The translations under genes and the position numbers were made by a program. The notes beneath the pieces are model-generated. The model searched no databases, had not been told where the DNA came from, and was given only the letters and a program-made list of their open reading frames with translations. A DNA stretch of 36,626 nt from CAYXDO01 sp964463485 (lineage in GTDB: Bacteria; Myxococcota; Kuafuiibacteriia; Kuafuiibacteriales; Kuafuiibacteriaceae), in NCBI GenBank assembly GCA_964463485.1, contig CAYXDO010000107.1, forward strand, positions 1 through 36,626, in the 5' to 3' direction. Positions 23,597 to 32,308 of this stretch are shown piece by piece. The first letter of the stretch is position 1. Each line of letters starts with the position of its first letter.

Positions 23597-24484
23597 TCTC
23601 CCCATCCAATCCAGGACGCACTCAATTTTCAGGCGATCGACCCGTCCGGCAGCAGAAGCCGCCTGGAGGGTGCGACCTCGATCGGACAGTTGCGACAAGC
23701 TTCCCTTCGTCTGCTGCGGCTCGATACCGAGATAGTCGCGGACTCGGGTGCCGACTTCGATCTGAACATACGCTTGCTCCCAAGGCATGACGATCCGAGG
23801 CAGCCAATCCAGCACGAGCTCCGAATCACCCGGCCACTCGATCTCCCGCAACCAGTCGAGCAAAGTGCTCGGGCGAATCTCGACAAACACGCGGTACCCA
23901 GAATCTCCGCGGCCGCGGAGCGACGCAATAGACAAGGCTCGTCCTCGAGTCTCGAGCCGATCGAGCACGCACTTGACCAAGCTGAGCCCTGGCGAGGTCA
24001 CGACGCCGTGCTCCAAGCGTTCGAACTCGGCCACCCTCCGTACGAGAGCCTCGGGACTCGGGCGCCGTGCTGACTTGGACCCCCAGAACGTCGGCTCGAC
24101 GGAGGGGAGAATGAGGGGCGTCTTTCTCGAAAACGGCGCGTCCCACTCGAACCAGATTACGTTCATCCCTTCGAGCTCGGGTGACTCGTCACACCAAGCG
24201 TCGAGTAGCGTCGCGCGCGATTCGATCGGGCGCCAAGGTGCGCGCGCCCGCGCCTTGCGAATTCGCTCTTTTTCCCCCGGAAGGGCGATCATACAGCCGA
24301 GGAAATCGACGGGTTGGTCTCCAAGCGGCCGGATCTCGAGCACGGACCATTGAAAGGCCCGAGGCGCACCGATCAAGAAATCACCAATCGCGGCGATTTG
24401 GGACGGCTTGACAAGCTCAGCAGCCAGAAAGGGCCGAACGAGGTCCAGGCTTTCATGCGGCGAGAAACTGAGCAACCGGGCCAC
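23453..24484 (-). CDS. hypothetical protein, last gene of the kinase cluster
   Basis: A 343-aa protein from a GTG at 24484, 15 bp after the preceding small gene. Not recognised. It has no signal peptide or membrane segment and is probably cytoplasmic, with mixed alpha/beta character and many Trp and acidic residues (VIWFEWDAPFSRKTPLI, LLDWLREIEWPGDSELVLDWLPRIVMPWEQAYVQIEVGTRVRDYLG). Its composition and codon use look like a real gene. The 3' end overlaps the convergent LuxR extension by 144 bp. As the final member of a tightly spaced five-gene cluster, it may be an effector or accessory of the kinase system. Confidence 0.8.
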   Translation of the reverse strand: MARLLSFSPHESLDLVRPFLAAELVKPSQIAAIGDFLIGAPRAFQWSVLEIRPLGDQPVDFLGCMIALPGEKERIRKARARAPWRPIESRATLLDAWCDESPELEGMNVIWFEWDAPFSRKTPLILPSVEPTFWGSKSARRPSPEALVRRVAEFERLEHGVVTSPGLSLVKCVLDRLETRGRALSIASLRGRGDSGYRVFVEIRPSTLLDWLREIEWPGDSELVLDWLPRIVMPWEQAYVQIEVGTRVRDYLGIEPQQTKGSLSQLSDRGRTLQAASAAGRVDRLKIECVLDWMGRSKVVHEGVDAELVRSLHLKFVFRSRELEGLKAYLGWCLEPSYPNGEL

Positions 24485-24499
24485 GAGCGAATTCGCCGT

Positions 24500-24898
24500 T
24501 CAGACGGTGAGCACGCCGCCGACTGAGCCAGGCACGTCGGCGACAAAGTAGACGGCCGATCCACCCTCCGGGCCCTGCGTACCGACGATTACGCGATAGT
24601 TGCCCGCCGACGGCGGCGCGGCTCCGGTGTCGAACTCCAAGGCCCACTTGGAGCCCGGGAGAAGCGTGACTTTGGTGATCGAGTACCGATGATTGGGCTG
24701 CCAGGGATCGCTCGCATGCATCGAGTGAAGCGCCAGATTCCCGCCCGCCTTGTAGAGTGCGACTTCCGAGACATTCGGAAACGAAGGTCCGTATCGTCCA
24801 GAAATCGTCACGTTGCCTTTCCACGACCCCGGTACGATTGAATCGATCTTCATCGAATCGACCGTCGGTGCTTGTGTTTCTTCGTTGCTCCAACCCAT
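24500..24898 (-). CDS. small Ig-like (IPT/TIG-like) protein
   Basis: A 132-aa protein. The ATG at 24898 is chosen because GGAGG lies 5 bp upstream; the frame opens 4 codons earlier. No signal peptide. The sequence is beta-rich with an immunoglobulin-like layout: MKIDSIVPGSWKGNVTISGRYG, VSEVALYKAGG, YSITKVTLLPGSKWALEFDTG, YRVIVGTQGPEGGSAVYFVADV. IPT/TIG domains begin with the same 'I..I.P..G...V.I.G.NF' pattern. Such domains bind proteins or sugars. Located between the FG-GAP lipoprotein (32 bp gap) and the 343-aa gene (15 bp gap). Absence of an export signal is odd for this fold. Confidence 0.8.
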   Translation of the reverse strand: MGWSNEETQAPTVDSMKIDSIVPGSWKGNVTISGRYGPSFPNVSEVALYKAGGNLALHSMHASDPWQPNHRYSITKVTLLPGSKWALEFDTGAAPPSAGNYRVIVGTQGPEGGSAVYFVADVPGSVGGVLTV

Positions 24899-24930
24899 GG
24901 TGTCCTCCAACCGAGCGCAACCTTGGTGGG

Positions 24931-26787
24931 CTAGTCTCCGCCCACGTTGAGGTCGTCGATGTACACGCTCGCGCCGACGCTGTCGAGCCCAAAATAGCTG
25001 CCGCTCGTGATGAACCAGTCGCTCTGAGCGGCAGTAGTTCCGTTGACTCTCAGCTGGCGTTTTTTCGGAGTATTCGCGTCCGCTACGTAGAGAATATTGC
25101 GCCCGCGAACGAAGCTCGTTCGTGGTGCGGGCCCTTCCGTCACTGAGACGGTAAGATCAATCCATGGTCGCCGGCCCGGCAAGACGAAATACTGTTTTCC
25201 AGCTCCGAGCTCTACGGTGTGGGTCGCGCTGGTTGCTGCGCATATCTTCGAAAGCGAAGAGTCGCAAAGGGGATCGAAGATCGGCTCGATGTCGTGGAAC
25301 ATGGGACGCAGCTCCCGGCCCTCATATATCAGCCGGGCGACGGCGCTCGTCCCGCGTCCGTCGACGACCTGCGAGGCAAAGTGAAGCTGGCTTCCAATAC
25401 ATCCCACCGGAGGCATGCAAATGTCGCACTTAGAAGTGCATGACTCACAGGGCCGGCAGCACCCGGCGTGGCAGGTCGTGAGTCCCCCGTACAACAAGTC
25501 GATCCCTGCCGGCGCGGAGATTTCGCCGAGGCTCAGGGCGCCTGTCAATCCGTTCAGCGAATAGTGCCCGAGTTTCTCGAATTCCGGGGCATCGTCGTCG
25601 ATTCGCGGGAGGACTTGCCATAGCTGAACTCCGCTCTTCCCTGCGTCGGCGCATTGGCTCCAACACGACATCGAAACGCCGAAGACGATGCGGCCCATTT
25701 CTGCCGAATGCACGAGGTCGAGATCGCTGAAGATCATTTCCTTGGACTCGGGGACTGCGACGACCTGCTTCGACCAGTCCGCTGGGCTGCGTGACGCTTG
25801 GCCTTGCGAGAGCCACATCAGGAGCTTGCCGGAGAACAGCAAGTCGACGTCACCGTCGAAGTCCAAGTCCCCCGCTCGAACGTCGAAGGCTCCTACCACC
25901 TCGGGAAGATCGACGCGTTCGAACTCCAAGCCCCCTCGCCCGATCAGCACCGCGGAAAGTCCGTCCATTGGACATCGCCCCATGGCGGTCACATCTCGGC
26001 CTCCCTGAACGCCGCGCACGAAGGGAGCCAGCGACTTCAGGCCGAACGATTCGTCGACGGCCCCGAGGCCGAGGAAGGGGATCGGCCCTCGCGCAGGAGA
26101 GGTGGGTCGCTCGTTCAGCGCGTCGACGATGCCTCGATCGTTGACTCCCACGTTCGGCGGACAGCCGCTCGAGCGTTTTGGACATGCCTGGCCGTCTCCA
26201 ATCGGCGCGGCGAGCACGACATCGAGAACGCCATCGCCGTTTAGATCCGCGACTTCAATTTTCGTAGGGCTGATTCCTTTTGCGATTTTTTTCGTGACCC
26301 ATTCGGTACCGTCGTGACGAACGACCTCGACGAAGCCAAACCCCAACCGATGCGTTTGATCTGCGAGCGCCCCCAGCACGAACTCATCTTTACCGTCACC
26401 GTCCAAGTCTGCAGCGATGACATCGGTGAAATAGGCGGGCGAGACTGGCGCGGGCGTCCATGGCGGGAGACCGGACCTCTTGACGGTGCAACCGGCCCCG
26501 GCGACCTCGCTCCGCTCGAGGGTGAACAAGATCGGATACTGCGGAATCCAATCATAGCCCTGGCTCACGAGGATCGTTGGGCATGTTGGTGCGTCTTTCG
26601 ACCGCCCGAGCGGGTACCCAGCCGCCGCGGCGAACTCGAAGAACCCATGAGACAACAAGGGGAGACCGTTGGTTGGTCTGAGCATGGCCATCGGGCTCGC
26701 GAGCGAGCGCGAGCTCGTGGCGAGCGGTTTCTGGCAGGATCCTGACACGACGAACGCGAGCAGAGCCCACAGCGGTCGCGGAGTCAT
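24931..26787 (-). CDS. FG-GAP/VCBS repeat lipoprotein
   Basis: A 618-aa protein. The ATG at 26787 overlaps the kinase stop (ATGA), and gives a lipoprotein signal MTPRPLWALLAFVVSGSC with C18 as the lipidated residue. Calcium-binding FG-GAP loops are visible at about 127 (DLDGDGKDEF), 181 (DLNGDGVLDV) and 307 (DLDFDGDVDL), typical of an integrin-like beta propeller. Around 439-463 there is a dense Cys cluster (at least nine Cys in 26 residues, including CHAGCCRPCESC). The last 150 residues form another beta-rich domain ending YIDDLNVGGD. Probably the surface or periplasm-facing sensor or binding part of the cluster, working with the kinase upstream. Confidence 0.88.
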   Translation of the reverse strand: MTPRPLWALLAFVVSGSCQKPLATSSRSLASPMAMLRPTNGLPLLSHGFFEFAAAAGYPLGRSKDAPTCPTILVSQGYDWIPQYPILFTLERSEVAGAGCTVKRSGLPPWTPAPVSPAYFTDVIAADLDGDGKDEFVLGALADQTHRLGFGFVEVVRHDGTEWVTKKIAKGISPTKIEVADLNGDGVLDVVLAAPIGDGQACPKRSSGCPPNVGVNDRGIVDALNERPTSPARGPIPFLGLGAVDESFGLKSLAPFVRGVQGGRDVTAMGRCPMDGLSAVLIGRGGLEFERVDLPEVVGAFDVRAGDLDFDGDVDLLFSGKLLMWLSQGQASRSPADWSKQVVAVPESKEMIFSDLDLVHSAEMGRIVFGVSMSCWSQCADAGKSGVQLWQVLPRIDDDAPEFEKLGHYSLNGLTGALSLGEISAPAGIDLLYGGLTTCHAGCCRPCESCTSKCDICMPPVGCIGSQLHFASQVVDGRGTSAVARLIYEGRELRPMFHDIEPIFDPLCDSSLSKICAATSATHTVELGAGKQYFVLPGRRPWIDLTVSVTEGPAPRTSFVRGRNILYVADANTPKKRQLRVNGTTAAQSDWFITSGSYFGLDSVGASVYIDDLNVGGD

Positions 26788-29700
26788 CGCTCCGCCGTTG
26801 CCGACATCGGCAGCATGACCGAGCACCAGCGCTCCGGGTGGTCCACACCTTCCGTTTCGAGCGCTGCCGCGGCCTCGCGCTCGAGAGTCTGATTATCCGC
26901 GAGTCGACCGATATGCCATTTCGCGACCGCGGCCTCCATTCCCATCGCGGCGTGCTCGAAGAGCTGAAGAGCGCCCGTCAACTCCGCGAGCGCCTTTGCG
27001 GGCTCAGTCATGACCAGGGAGCTCGCGCGGAAGGCTTTCGCGTGAGCCCTTGCGTCGGGTCGCGACTCCTTCGCCAGAGCGTTTGCGATTTGCCGAATCG
27101 ACGCGGAAGCCTTCGTGTTCCGATACGCCGCCACGACTCGCGCACTCAGCACCAAGCGGTCTATTCGGGAAGTGGCTACGAGCTTCGCCCCGATCCGGTT
27201 GAAGTCCTTTGCGTCTTTTTCGAGCATCCTGTGCGCGACCTCCGGACGGCCCTCCATCAACTCGGCGTACGCGCAGGCAGCGTTCGCATAGAAGGTCTGG
27301 ATCGTGTACTCGTTGGGAAGCCAGTTCTCCCTGATCCAGGCGGCGCGCAGGACCACGGACTCGGTGTCGCCGCGAGCAAGCGCAGCAAAATCCTCGAGCT
27401 GAGAGAACATGACGAGAAAGTGAAGCCATCCGCGTCGACGCGCCTCAGCGATGTGTTCGAGCGCCAAACCCGAGCAGCTCCGATAGGCCCCGAGGTGTCG
27501 GAGCGCGAAACAGAGCAGTGAGTCCGCAAGCTGGATTTCCCAAGCCGAGTCACGCACGGTGCGGAGCTTGTCCACCGCTTGGTTACACTCGTCGCGCAGT
27601 TTCTCCCAATTTCCTTCATACAGACGCAGATTGGCTTTCCAGAGCATCGCATGGGCGACCAACCGGTCGTCACTCAGTTCTTGGCCCAGGGCCAACGCCT
27701 CGTCGAGGTAGTTGGGCGCGGCCTCGCGCAGCACTGGAAGCTGAGGAAACACATTCGCAGCCAGGAAACCCAGGACCTTGTAAAGGTGCGGGCGCTGACC
27801 AGCACCAAAGGCGACGTGTGCAGCCCGAAATAACAGGCGCATGCCAGTAGGTGGATCGATGAAGACAAGACTTCGGCCTACCATCCAGGCCAACTCCGAA
27901 GACGACTCGGCACGCTCGAGTTGCCGCTGCCGACCCCGGACCGCTCGCGTGAGTGGCCAAATTTCCGGAATCAGTTGCAGCAGCTTGGCCTGCCCAGTGG
28001 GGAGCTCGGCCGCGGAGAGAACTGGCTCGAGCACTCGCAGACCGTCCTTGGGTCGACCCGAGTTGAACCAAGCGGTACCCAACAGCGTCCGAATTTCTCG
28101 TGTCCGCGCCGAGTCGCCGCGAGCCAAGACCGACTCGAGGATCTGCGCCGCCTCGGCGTTCTCTCCGGATTCGATCATGCAACGCGCGCGCGCCACCAAA
28201 TGGGTCTCCTTGGCAACGCCGTCCGCGTCGGCCTCGACCAAGAACTCATAAAGCGCCGCGGCCCGAGCGAAGCTTCCCCGTCGCTCCTCCCATTCGGCGA
28301 GCCGCAGCGCCTCCGCCCGAGCTCGCTCCAGCTCACCCGCGGCCTTCAAATGGTGAACTCGGAAGCTCGAGTCCCTCGCCGCCCAGAAGGTCTGGACTAG
28401 CCGAGCGTGAACCTCGCGCAGCGCGGATTCCGGAACGCGCGCTCGCAGATCTGATCGGAACGAATCGTGGGCGATTCGATAGTCGCGTCCGCTGAATTCG
28501 ACGAGCCCCGCCCTTTCCAGGTGGATGAGTTGAATCCTCAGAGGTCGGCCCTGCACGATTCCACCGAGCTCGTCCAAGGTCAACGGCCGGCGAGAGGTGG
28601 CCAGGATCGTGAGAATCTCCCGGGCGCTCGCATCGAGATTCTCCCACGGCACCATGTTGCCGACCTCTGGCGACCCCAAACCGCGAGCCGACGAGAAAAG
28701 CCATGCCCGGAGAGTAAGCGGATTGCCAAGCGCAGGGGGAAGGTGTCCCTGCGACTGAGCTCTCCCCGCGACGAGTCTCGTGACTTCGGCAACCCCGAGG
28801 GGCGCCAAATGGAGCTCCTCGAAGTGAGGCGCGAAACCTTGGCGCCGGAGACTCCGCCAGCGATCGAGAAATCTCGACGGAGAGTCAGCCGTCGTCCGAA
28901 CGCAGAAGATTACGAGCGCTCGGGCCCGCGATCTCGGCTGGAGGAGGTCGATGAAGAACTCGGTACTCTCAGGGCTGCACCATTGAGCGTCGTCCACGAC
29001 GATCGTCAATCCGTCGTTCTTGGACGCTCGCTCCAAGATCATCTCTCGGAGAAACTGGAGCCCCGCGGACAGGAGCTCCGCGCCAGACAGATCCAAGGCC
29101 AAGTCTGTCTCCGGATCGTGAAACAACCGGTCGAGAGCAGCCCGTCCTCCTGGCGCGGGGCCCAACTCCTCGGCCGCGAGCTGCGAAGCGAGCTCGTCGA
29201 GCGGAACCAATGGAGTTCGGTCTTCAGGCCGGCAGCGAACTTCGATCGTCGAACCCCCGGTCTGAATGAACTCCCGGACACAAGCGGTTTTTCCAATCCC
29301 GCTCTCTCCCTCCAAGAATACTGCCTGGGGACGGCCGCCCATAGAGCGAGCTCGTGCAGTCTGAAGTGTGTCGAGCTCTCTGCCGCGACCGACGAAGCTC
29401 AACGCGGGAAAGAGTGGCGAAGGCCCCGCAGGCGGCAATCCGAGTTGCTCGGCGAACCGATCGAGGGTCGTCCGCGTGTCTGGGTCCTCCTGAAGTAAGC
29501 CCGACACTGCAGACTTCCAGGGCTCGGGCAGGGCGAGAGGCGCAGGGAGACCAAACCCATCCGGAGGTCGCGCTCCCGTCAGACACTCATACACCAATAC
29601 TCCGAGGGCATAGGCATCCGATCTCTGGGTCGCCGCGGATCCCCAAAGCAACTCAGGTGCCATATACGCGGGAGTCCCTGCCATGCCGGGCCGGGGAAGT

Positions 29701-30227
29701 TGCTCGAGAAGGCGGCTCAGGCCGAAGTCGATGACTGCGACCCTGTCGTCGTCGTCGCGAAGCAGGACGTTCTCGGGCTTCAAATCCGCGTGGACGACTC
29801 CCCGCGAGTGAACGTAGCGGAGACAATCGACAATGGCGGAGAGGATGGGACGGAGTCGCTCACCACTCGGCTCTGGGTGGGACGAAGCTGGGAACGACCG
29901 GGTAATATGACTTCCGCGGACGTACTCCATCGCGAAGAACCACTGCCCGTGGTCACGCGAGAGCTCGTAGGTTGGAACCAGCGCGTGGTGATGGAGGCGC
30001 GACAAAATCCGGGCCTCCCTTCTGAAGTCTTCGAAGTCGACGCGGCGCTGCGCGATGAGTAGCTTCACCGCGACCTCGTCCCCCGTCACCTCGTCGATCG
30101 CACGATACACCTGGCCGAAAGAGCCGGCTCCGATACACTCTTGGAGACGATAGGATCCGAATCGCTCGCCGACTCGAACCCCATCGTCGCCTGCCCTCGA
30201 AAAACCCGATGCCGTCGGATCGATCAT
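26784..30227 (-). CDS. Ser/Thr kinase fused to NTPase and TPR-like sensor domain
   Basis: An 1147-aa soluble protein. Residues 25-262: protein kinase, with IGAGSFGQVY loop, VAVK (K55), catalytic loop VVHADLKPEN (HAD instead of HRD, D148), IDFG (D167) and GTPAYMAPE. Residues about 278-560: AAA/AAA_16-type ATPase with SFVGRGRELD, Walker A GESGIGKT (307-314) and Walker B LTIVVDDAQW (D412, D413). Residues about 600-1147: helical TPR-like repeats. This is the layout of large myxobacterial kinases that resemble MalT-type STAND regulators. The non-RD catalytic loop suggests that activation-loop phosphorylation is not needed. Follows the GAF-AAA-Fis regulator by 30 bp and overlaps the lipoprotein gene by 4 bp. 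Confidence 0.93.
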   Translation of the reverse strand: MIDPTASGFSRAGDDGVRVGERFGSYRLQECIGAGSFGQVYRAIDEVTGDEVAVKLLIAQRRVDFEDFRREARILSRLHHHALVPTYELSRDHGQWFFAMEYVRGSHITRSFPASSHPEPSGERLRPILSAIVDCLRYVHSRGVVHADLKPENVLLRDDDDRVAVIDFGLSRLLEQLPRPGMAGTPAYMAPELLWGSAATQRSDAYALGVLVYECLTGARPPDGFGLPAPLALPEPWKSAVSGLLQEDPDTRTTLDRFAEQLGLPPAGPSPLFPALSFVGRGRELDTLQTARARSMGGRPQAVFLEGESGIGKTACVREFIQTGGSTIEVRCRPEDRTPLVPLDELASQLAAEELGPAPGGRAALDRLFHDPETDLALDLSGAELLSAGLQFLREMILERASKNDGLTIVVDDAQWCSPESTEFFIDLLQPRSRARALVIFCVRTTADSPSRFLDRWRSLRRQGFAPHFEELHLAPLGVAEVTRLVAGRAQSQGHLPPALGNPLTLRAWLFSSARGLGSPEVGNMVPWENLDASAREILTILATSRRPLTLDELGGIVQGRPLRIQLIHLERAGLVEFSGRDYRIAHDSFRSDLRARVPESALREVHARLVQTFWAARDSSFRVHHLKAAGELERARAEALRLAEWEERRGSFARAAALYEFLVEADADGVAKETHLVARARCMIESGENAEAAQILESVLARGDSARTREIRTLLGTAWFNSGRPKDGLRVLEPVLSAAELPTGQAKLLQLIPEIWPLTRAVRGRQRQLERAESSSELAWMVGRSLVFIDPPTGMRLLFRAAHVAFGAGQRPHLYKVLGFLAANVFPQLPVLREAAPNYLDEALALGQELSDDRLVAHAMLWKANLRLYEGNWEKLRDECNQAVDKLRTVRDSAWEIQLADSLLCFALRHLGAYRSCSGLALEHIAEARRRGWLHFLVMFSQLEDFAALARGDTESVVLRAAWIRENWLPNEYTIQTFYANAACAYAELMEGRPEVAHRMLEKDAKDFNRIGAKLVATSRIDRLVLSARVVAAYRNTKASASIRQIANALAKESRPDARAHAKAFRASSLVMTEPAKALAELTGALQLFEHAAMGMEAAVAKWHIGRLADNQTLEREAAAALETEGVDHPERWCSVMLPMSATAER

Positions 30228-30257
30228 ATTACGCCGGCCCCTTCCTGCACTGCACCA

Positions 30258-31727
30258 TCAGCTCGCCCGCACCAACCCGTAGGTCCGAATGAGTGTGTAG
30301 AGGTAGGATCGCGTAATATCGAGCTTGCGAGCGGTTTCGAGGACGTTCCATCCGGACGCAGTGAGGGCCTGCTCGACGAGAGATTTCTGGAACCTCCGCG
30401 TCGCCTCCTGGAAAGTGAGCTCATTCGAGGCGCTTTGACCGGCGTTCGGAAATATGTGCCGTTCTTCGATGTGAGGCGACCCCTCTCCGACGGCGCGAAT
30501 GAGTGCGACTTCGAGCGAATGTTCGAGCTGTCGAATGTTGCCCGGCCACTCTGCGACTTCCAACGCGACCCTTGCGGCGGGCGAGAGCTGCAGTCGGTCG
30601 ATTCTGTGGCGTCGACTCGAAGCCTCGACGAAAGACTCTGCGAGCAGCTGAATATCTTCGCGTCGATCGACGAGACGGGGGAGGCGTATTCGCACGACGT
30701 TCAGGCGATAATAGAGATCCTCACGAAACCGTCTTTCGGCGAGCAGAGCCTCCAGGTCCGAGTTAGTCGCCGCGATGAGGCGGACGTCGGCATACACGGC
30801 CGAGACCGCTCCGAGCGGGTAGTACGTCTGGGATTGGAGGAGCTGAAGGAGCTTGACTTGGACGGCGGAGGCCAGCTCGCTCACCTCGTCGAGAAACAAG
30901 GTTCCGCCGTTGGCTGCGGCGACCCTCCCGGGTCGGCTTTCGTGCGCCGTGGAGTGACTTCCTGCGAGCGCCCCAAAGAGCTCGCTTTCGGCAAGCGCCT
31001 CGGGGACGGCGCCGCAGTTGAGCTCGACGAATGGCCCAGCCGCTCGGGATCCGTTGTCATGAATGGCTCGCGCGAGCTGAGATTTGCCGGTCCCGGTTTG
31101 TCCGGTCAGCAAGACGGGGACGTCGTGAGTTGCTACCAGCGACAACTCGCTCAACACGCGGGCCAGACTCTCGCTCCGCCCCACGATATCGGTGACGCTG
31201 AGCTTGTCTCGCCAGGGACGAGTCGGGTCCCGCGTGCGCTCGTCCTCGAGGAGGCGCAGGGCGATAGGGCCCACGTGCCGTGCCAGGTTTTCGACGACTG
31301 CGACATCTTCGGCGGAGAAGGGTCCGACGTTGGTTCGGCCCTGAAGGTAGAGAACTCCGATCGCCTGTGCGCCGCCGACGGGGGCGCAGAGGACGGCCTC
31401 GATCCCATGCCGCCGGACACTCGGCTGCTCGGAAAACCGCTCATCCAGCCTTGCCGAGGGCGTGTGTATGAGCTTTCCCGACGCGATGGCGGCGGCAACG
31501 ATTCCGCGGGAAGTGACCGCCCGAATCCTACCGAGGTCCTCCGTCGAACAGGCTCTCATGCTGGTCCAGCGCGGGATGCTTCCGTTTTCCGAGAAAATCT
31601 CGAGGTAGCCTTTCTCGGCGCCCGTACATCGCACGGCGAGGTCGATCGCCTCCTCCAGCAACGGACGCAAATCCCGCGAGTGCCCGAGCTCGAGGAGCCG
31701 CAGGTAGAGATCGCGTTCTTTCACCAT
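30258..31727 (-). CDS. GAF-AAA-Fis regulator with degenerate GAFTGA loop
   Basis: A 489-aa NtrC-family protein. The ATG at 31727 (MVKERDLYLRLLELG) is chosen because the preceding codons look non-coding. GAF domain about 20-160 (TGAEKGYLEIF, GIEAVLCAPV, GVLYLQG). AAA domain about 178-405 with Walker A GQTGTGKS (209-216), Walker B GGTLFLDE (274-281), sensor region RFREDLYYRLNVVRI. Fis-type HTH about 440-489 (VEQALTASGWNVLETARKLDITRSYLYTLIRTYG). The sigma-54 contact loop GAFTGA is replaced by GSHSTA (256-261), so classical sigma-54 activation is doubtful. First gene of the five-gene cluster, and likely its transcription factor, controlled by the adjacent kinase or by the ligand of the GAF domain. 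Confidence 0.92.
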   Translation of the reverse strand: MVKERDLYLRLLELGHSRDLRPLLEEAIDLAVRCTGAEKGYLEIFSENGSIPRWTSMRACSTEDLGRIRAVTSRGIVAAAIASGKLIHTPSARLDERFSEQPSVRRHGIEAVLCAPVGGAQAIGVLYLQGRTNVGPFSAEDVAVVENLARHVGPIALRLLEDERTRDPTRPWRDKLSVTDIVGRSESLARVLSELSLVATHDVPVLLTGQTGTGKSQLARAIHDNGSRAAGPFVELNCGAVPEALAESELFGALAGSHSTAHESRPGRVAAANGGTLFLDEVSELASAVQVKLLQLLQSQTYYPLGAVSAVYADVRLIAATNSDLEALLAERRFREDLYYRLNVVRIRLPRLVDRREDIQLLAESFVEASSRRHRIDRLQLSPAARVALEVAEWPGNIRQLEHSLEVALIRAVGEGSPHIEERHIFPNAGQSASNELTFQEATRRFQKSLVEQALTASGWNVLETARKLDITRSYLYTLIRTYGLVRAS

Positions 31728-31737
31728 TGACGGTGAC

Positions 31738-32055
31738 TTGGCCGTTGTCGCACCCCGCCCGTTTGCCAAGGCACGCACATATCAACTCGGGGTCTTCGCG
31801 GATACACGAAAGATCTGCGCCCTCGGTGCCACATCAGAGAAGCACAAGCAGTGCAAAGGCTTCGGTTCGTTGTGTCAGGTCAGCACATGTCGCTCGACGA
31901 GCCTCAGCGCCTACGCAGGATGCAGCAGCAGGATGCAGGCGCGCGCGATCGTACGAAGCTGCGGCCAGTGCTGCCTTCCGAGTGATTCGAGTGATTCGCG
32001 CTGCGCGGACGCAGGGGAGCGCGATTCGGGCGCCGACTCGGGCGAGGCAGGCTGA
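31738..32055 (+). pseudogene. fragment of Cys-rich lipoprotein gene (C-terminal part)
   Basis: The last about 32 residues of this frame (CGQCCLPSDS, then RCADAGERDSGADSGEAG and stop) are almost identical to the C-terminus of the intact protein at 35450-36103. The preceding part is Cys-containing but not clearly homologous, has no signal peptide and lies inside the promoter region of the GAF regulator. One 9-bp tandem duplication (GAGTGATTC) adds three residues. I read it as a duplicated 3' gene fragment, not an expressed gene. Confidence 0.6.
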
Positions 32056-32092
32056 ATCGCTTTCATACTCGGCGGTGACTCTGCGTCGAAGG
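31960..32092 (+). repeat. direct repeat, copy 1
   Basis: Starts TGCGGCCAGTGCTGCC and ends TCGAAGG. Nearly identical to 36017-36146 in the same orientation; differences are a 9-bp tandem duplication here, a 6-bp gap near the end, and a few substitutions. It continues about 37 bp beyond the shared stop codon. Confidence 0.92.
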
Positions 32093-32308
32093 TCCACTGT
32101 GTGTGCGCTCTCCAGTCGCCCCATCGATGAGCCGGCACTCAAACGACTGCGCCTCCCTGACTCTCGATTCCGTTCTCCTGAGCCAGCGACTCGGCACGCT
32201 CGCGAGCTGACTCGCTCGGCGGGTTCGCGAATTTCGTGAAATCGAATAGATAGATAGTTGATGATTGTGCGCGTTGCGGAGGAGAGCCGCCCGTGCAAGG
32301 GTTCGCGG

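Noticed and set aside
30141..31730. 529-aa plus-strand frame opposite the GAF-AAA-Fis regulator
   Set aside because: Perfect shadow of a gene with intact Walker and HTH motifs; no motif of its own.
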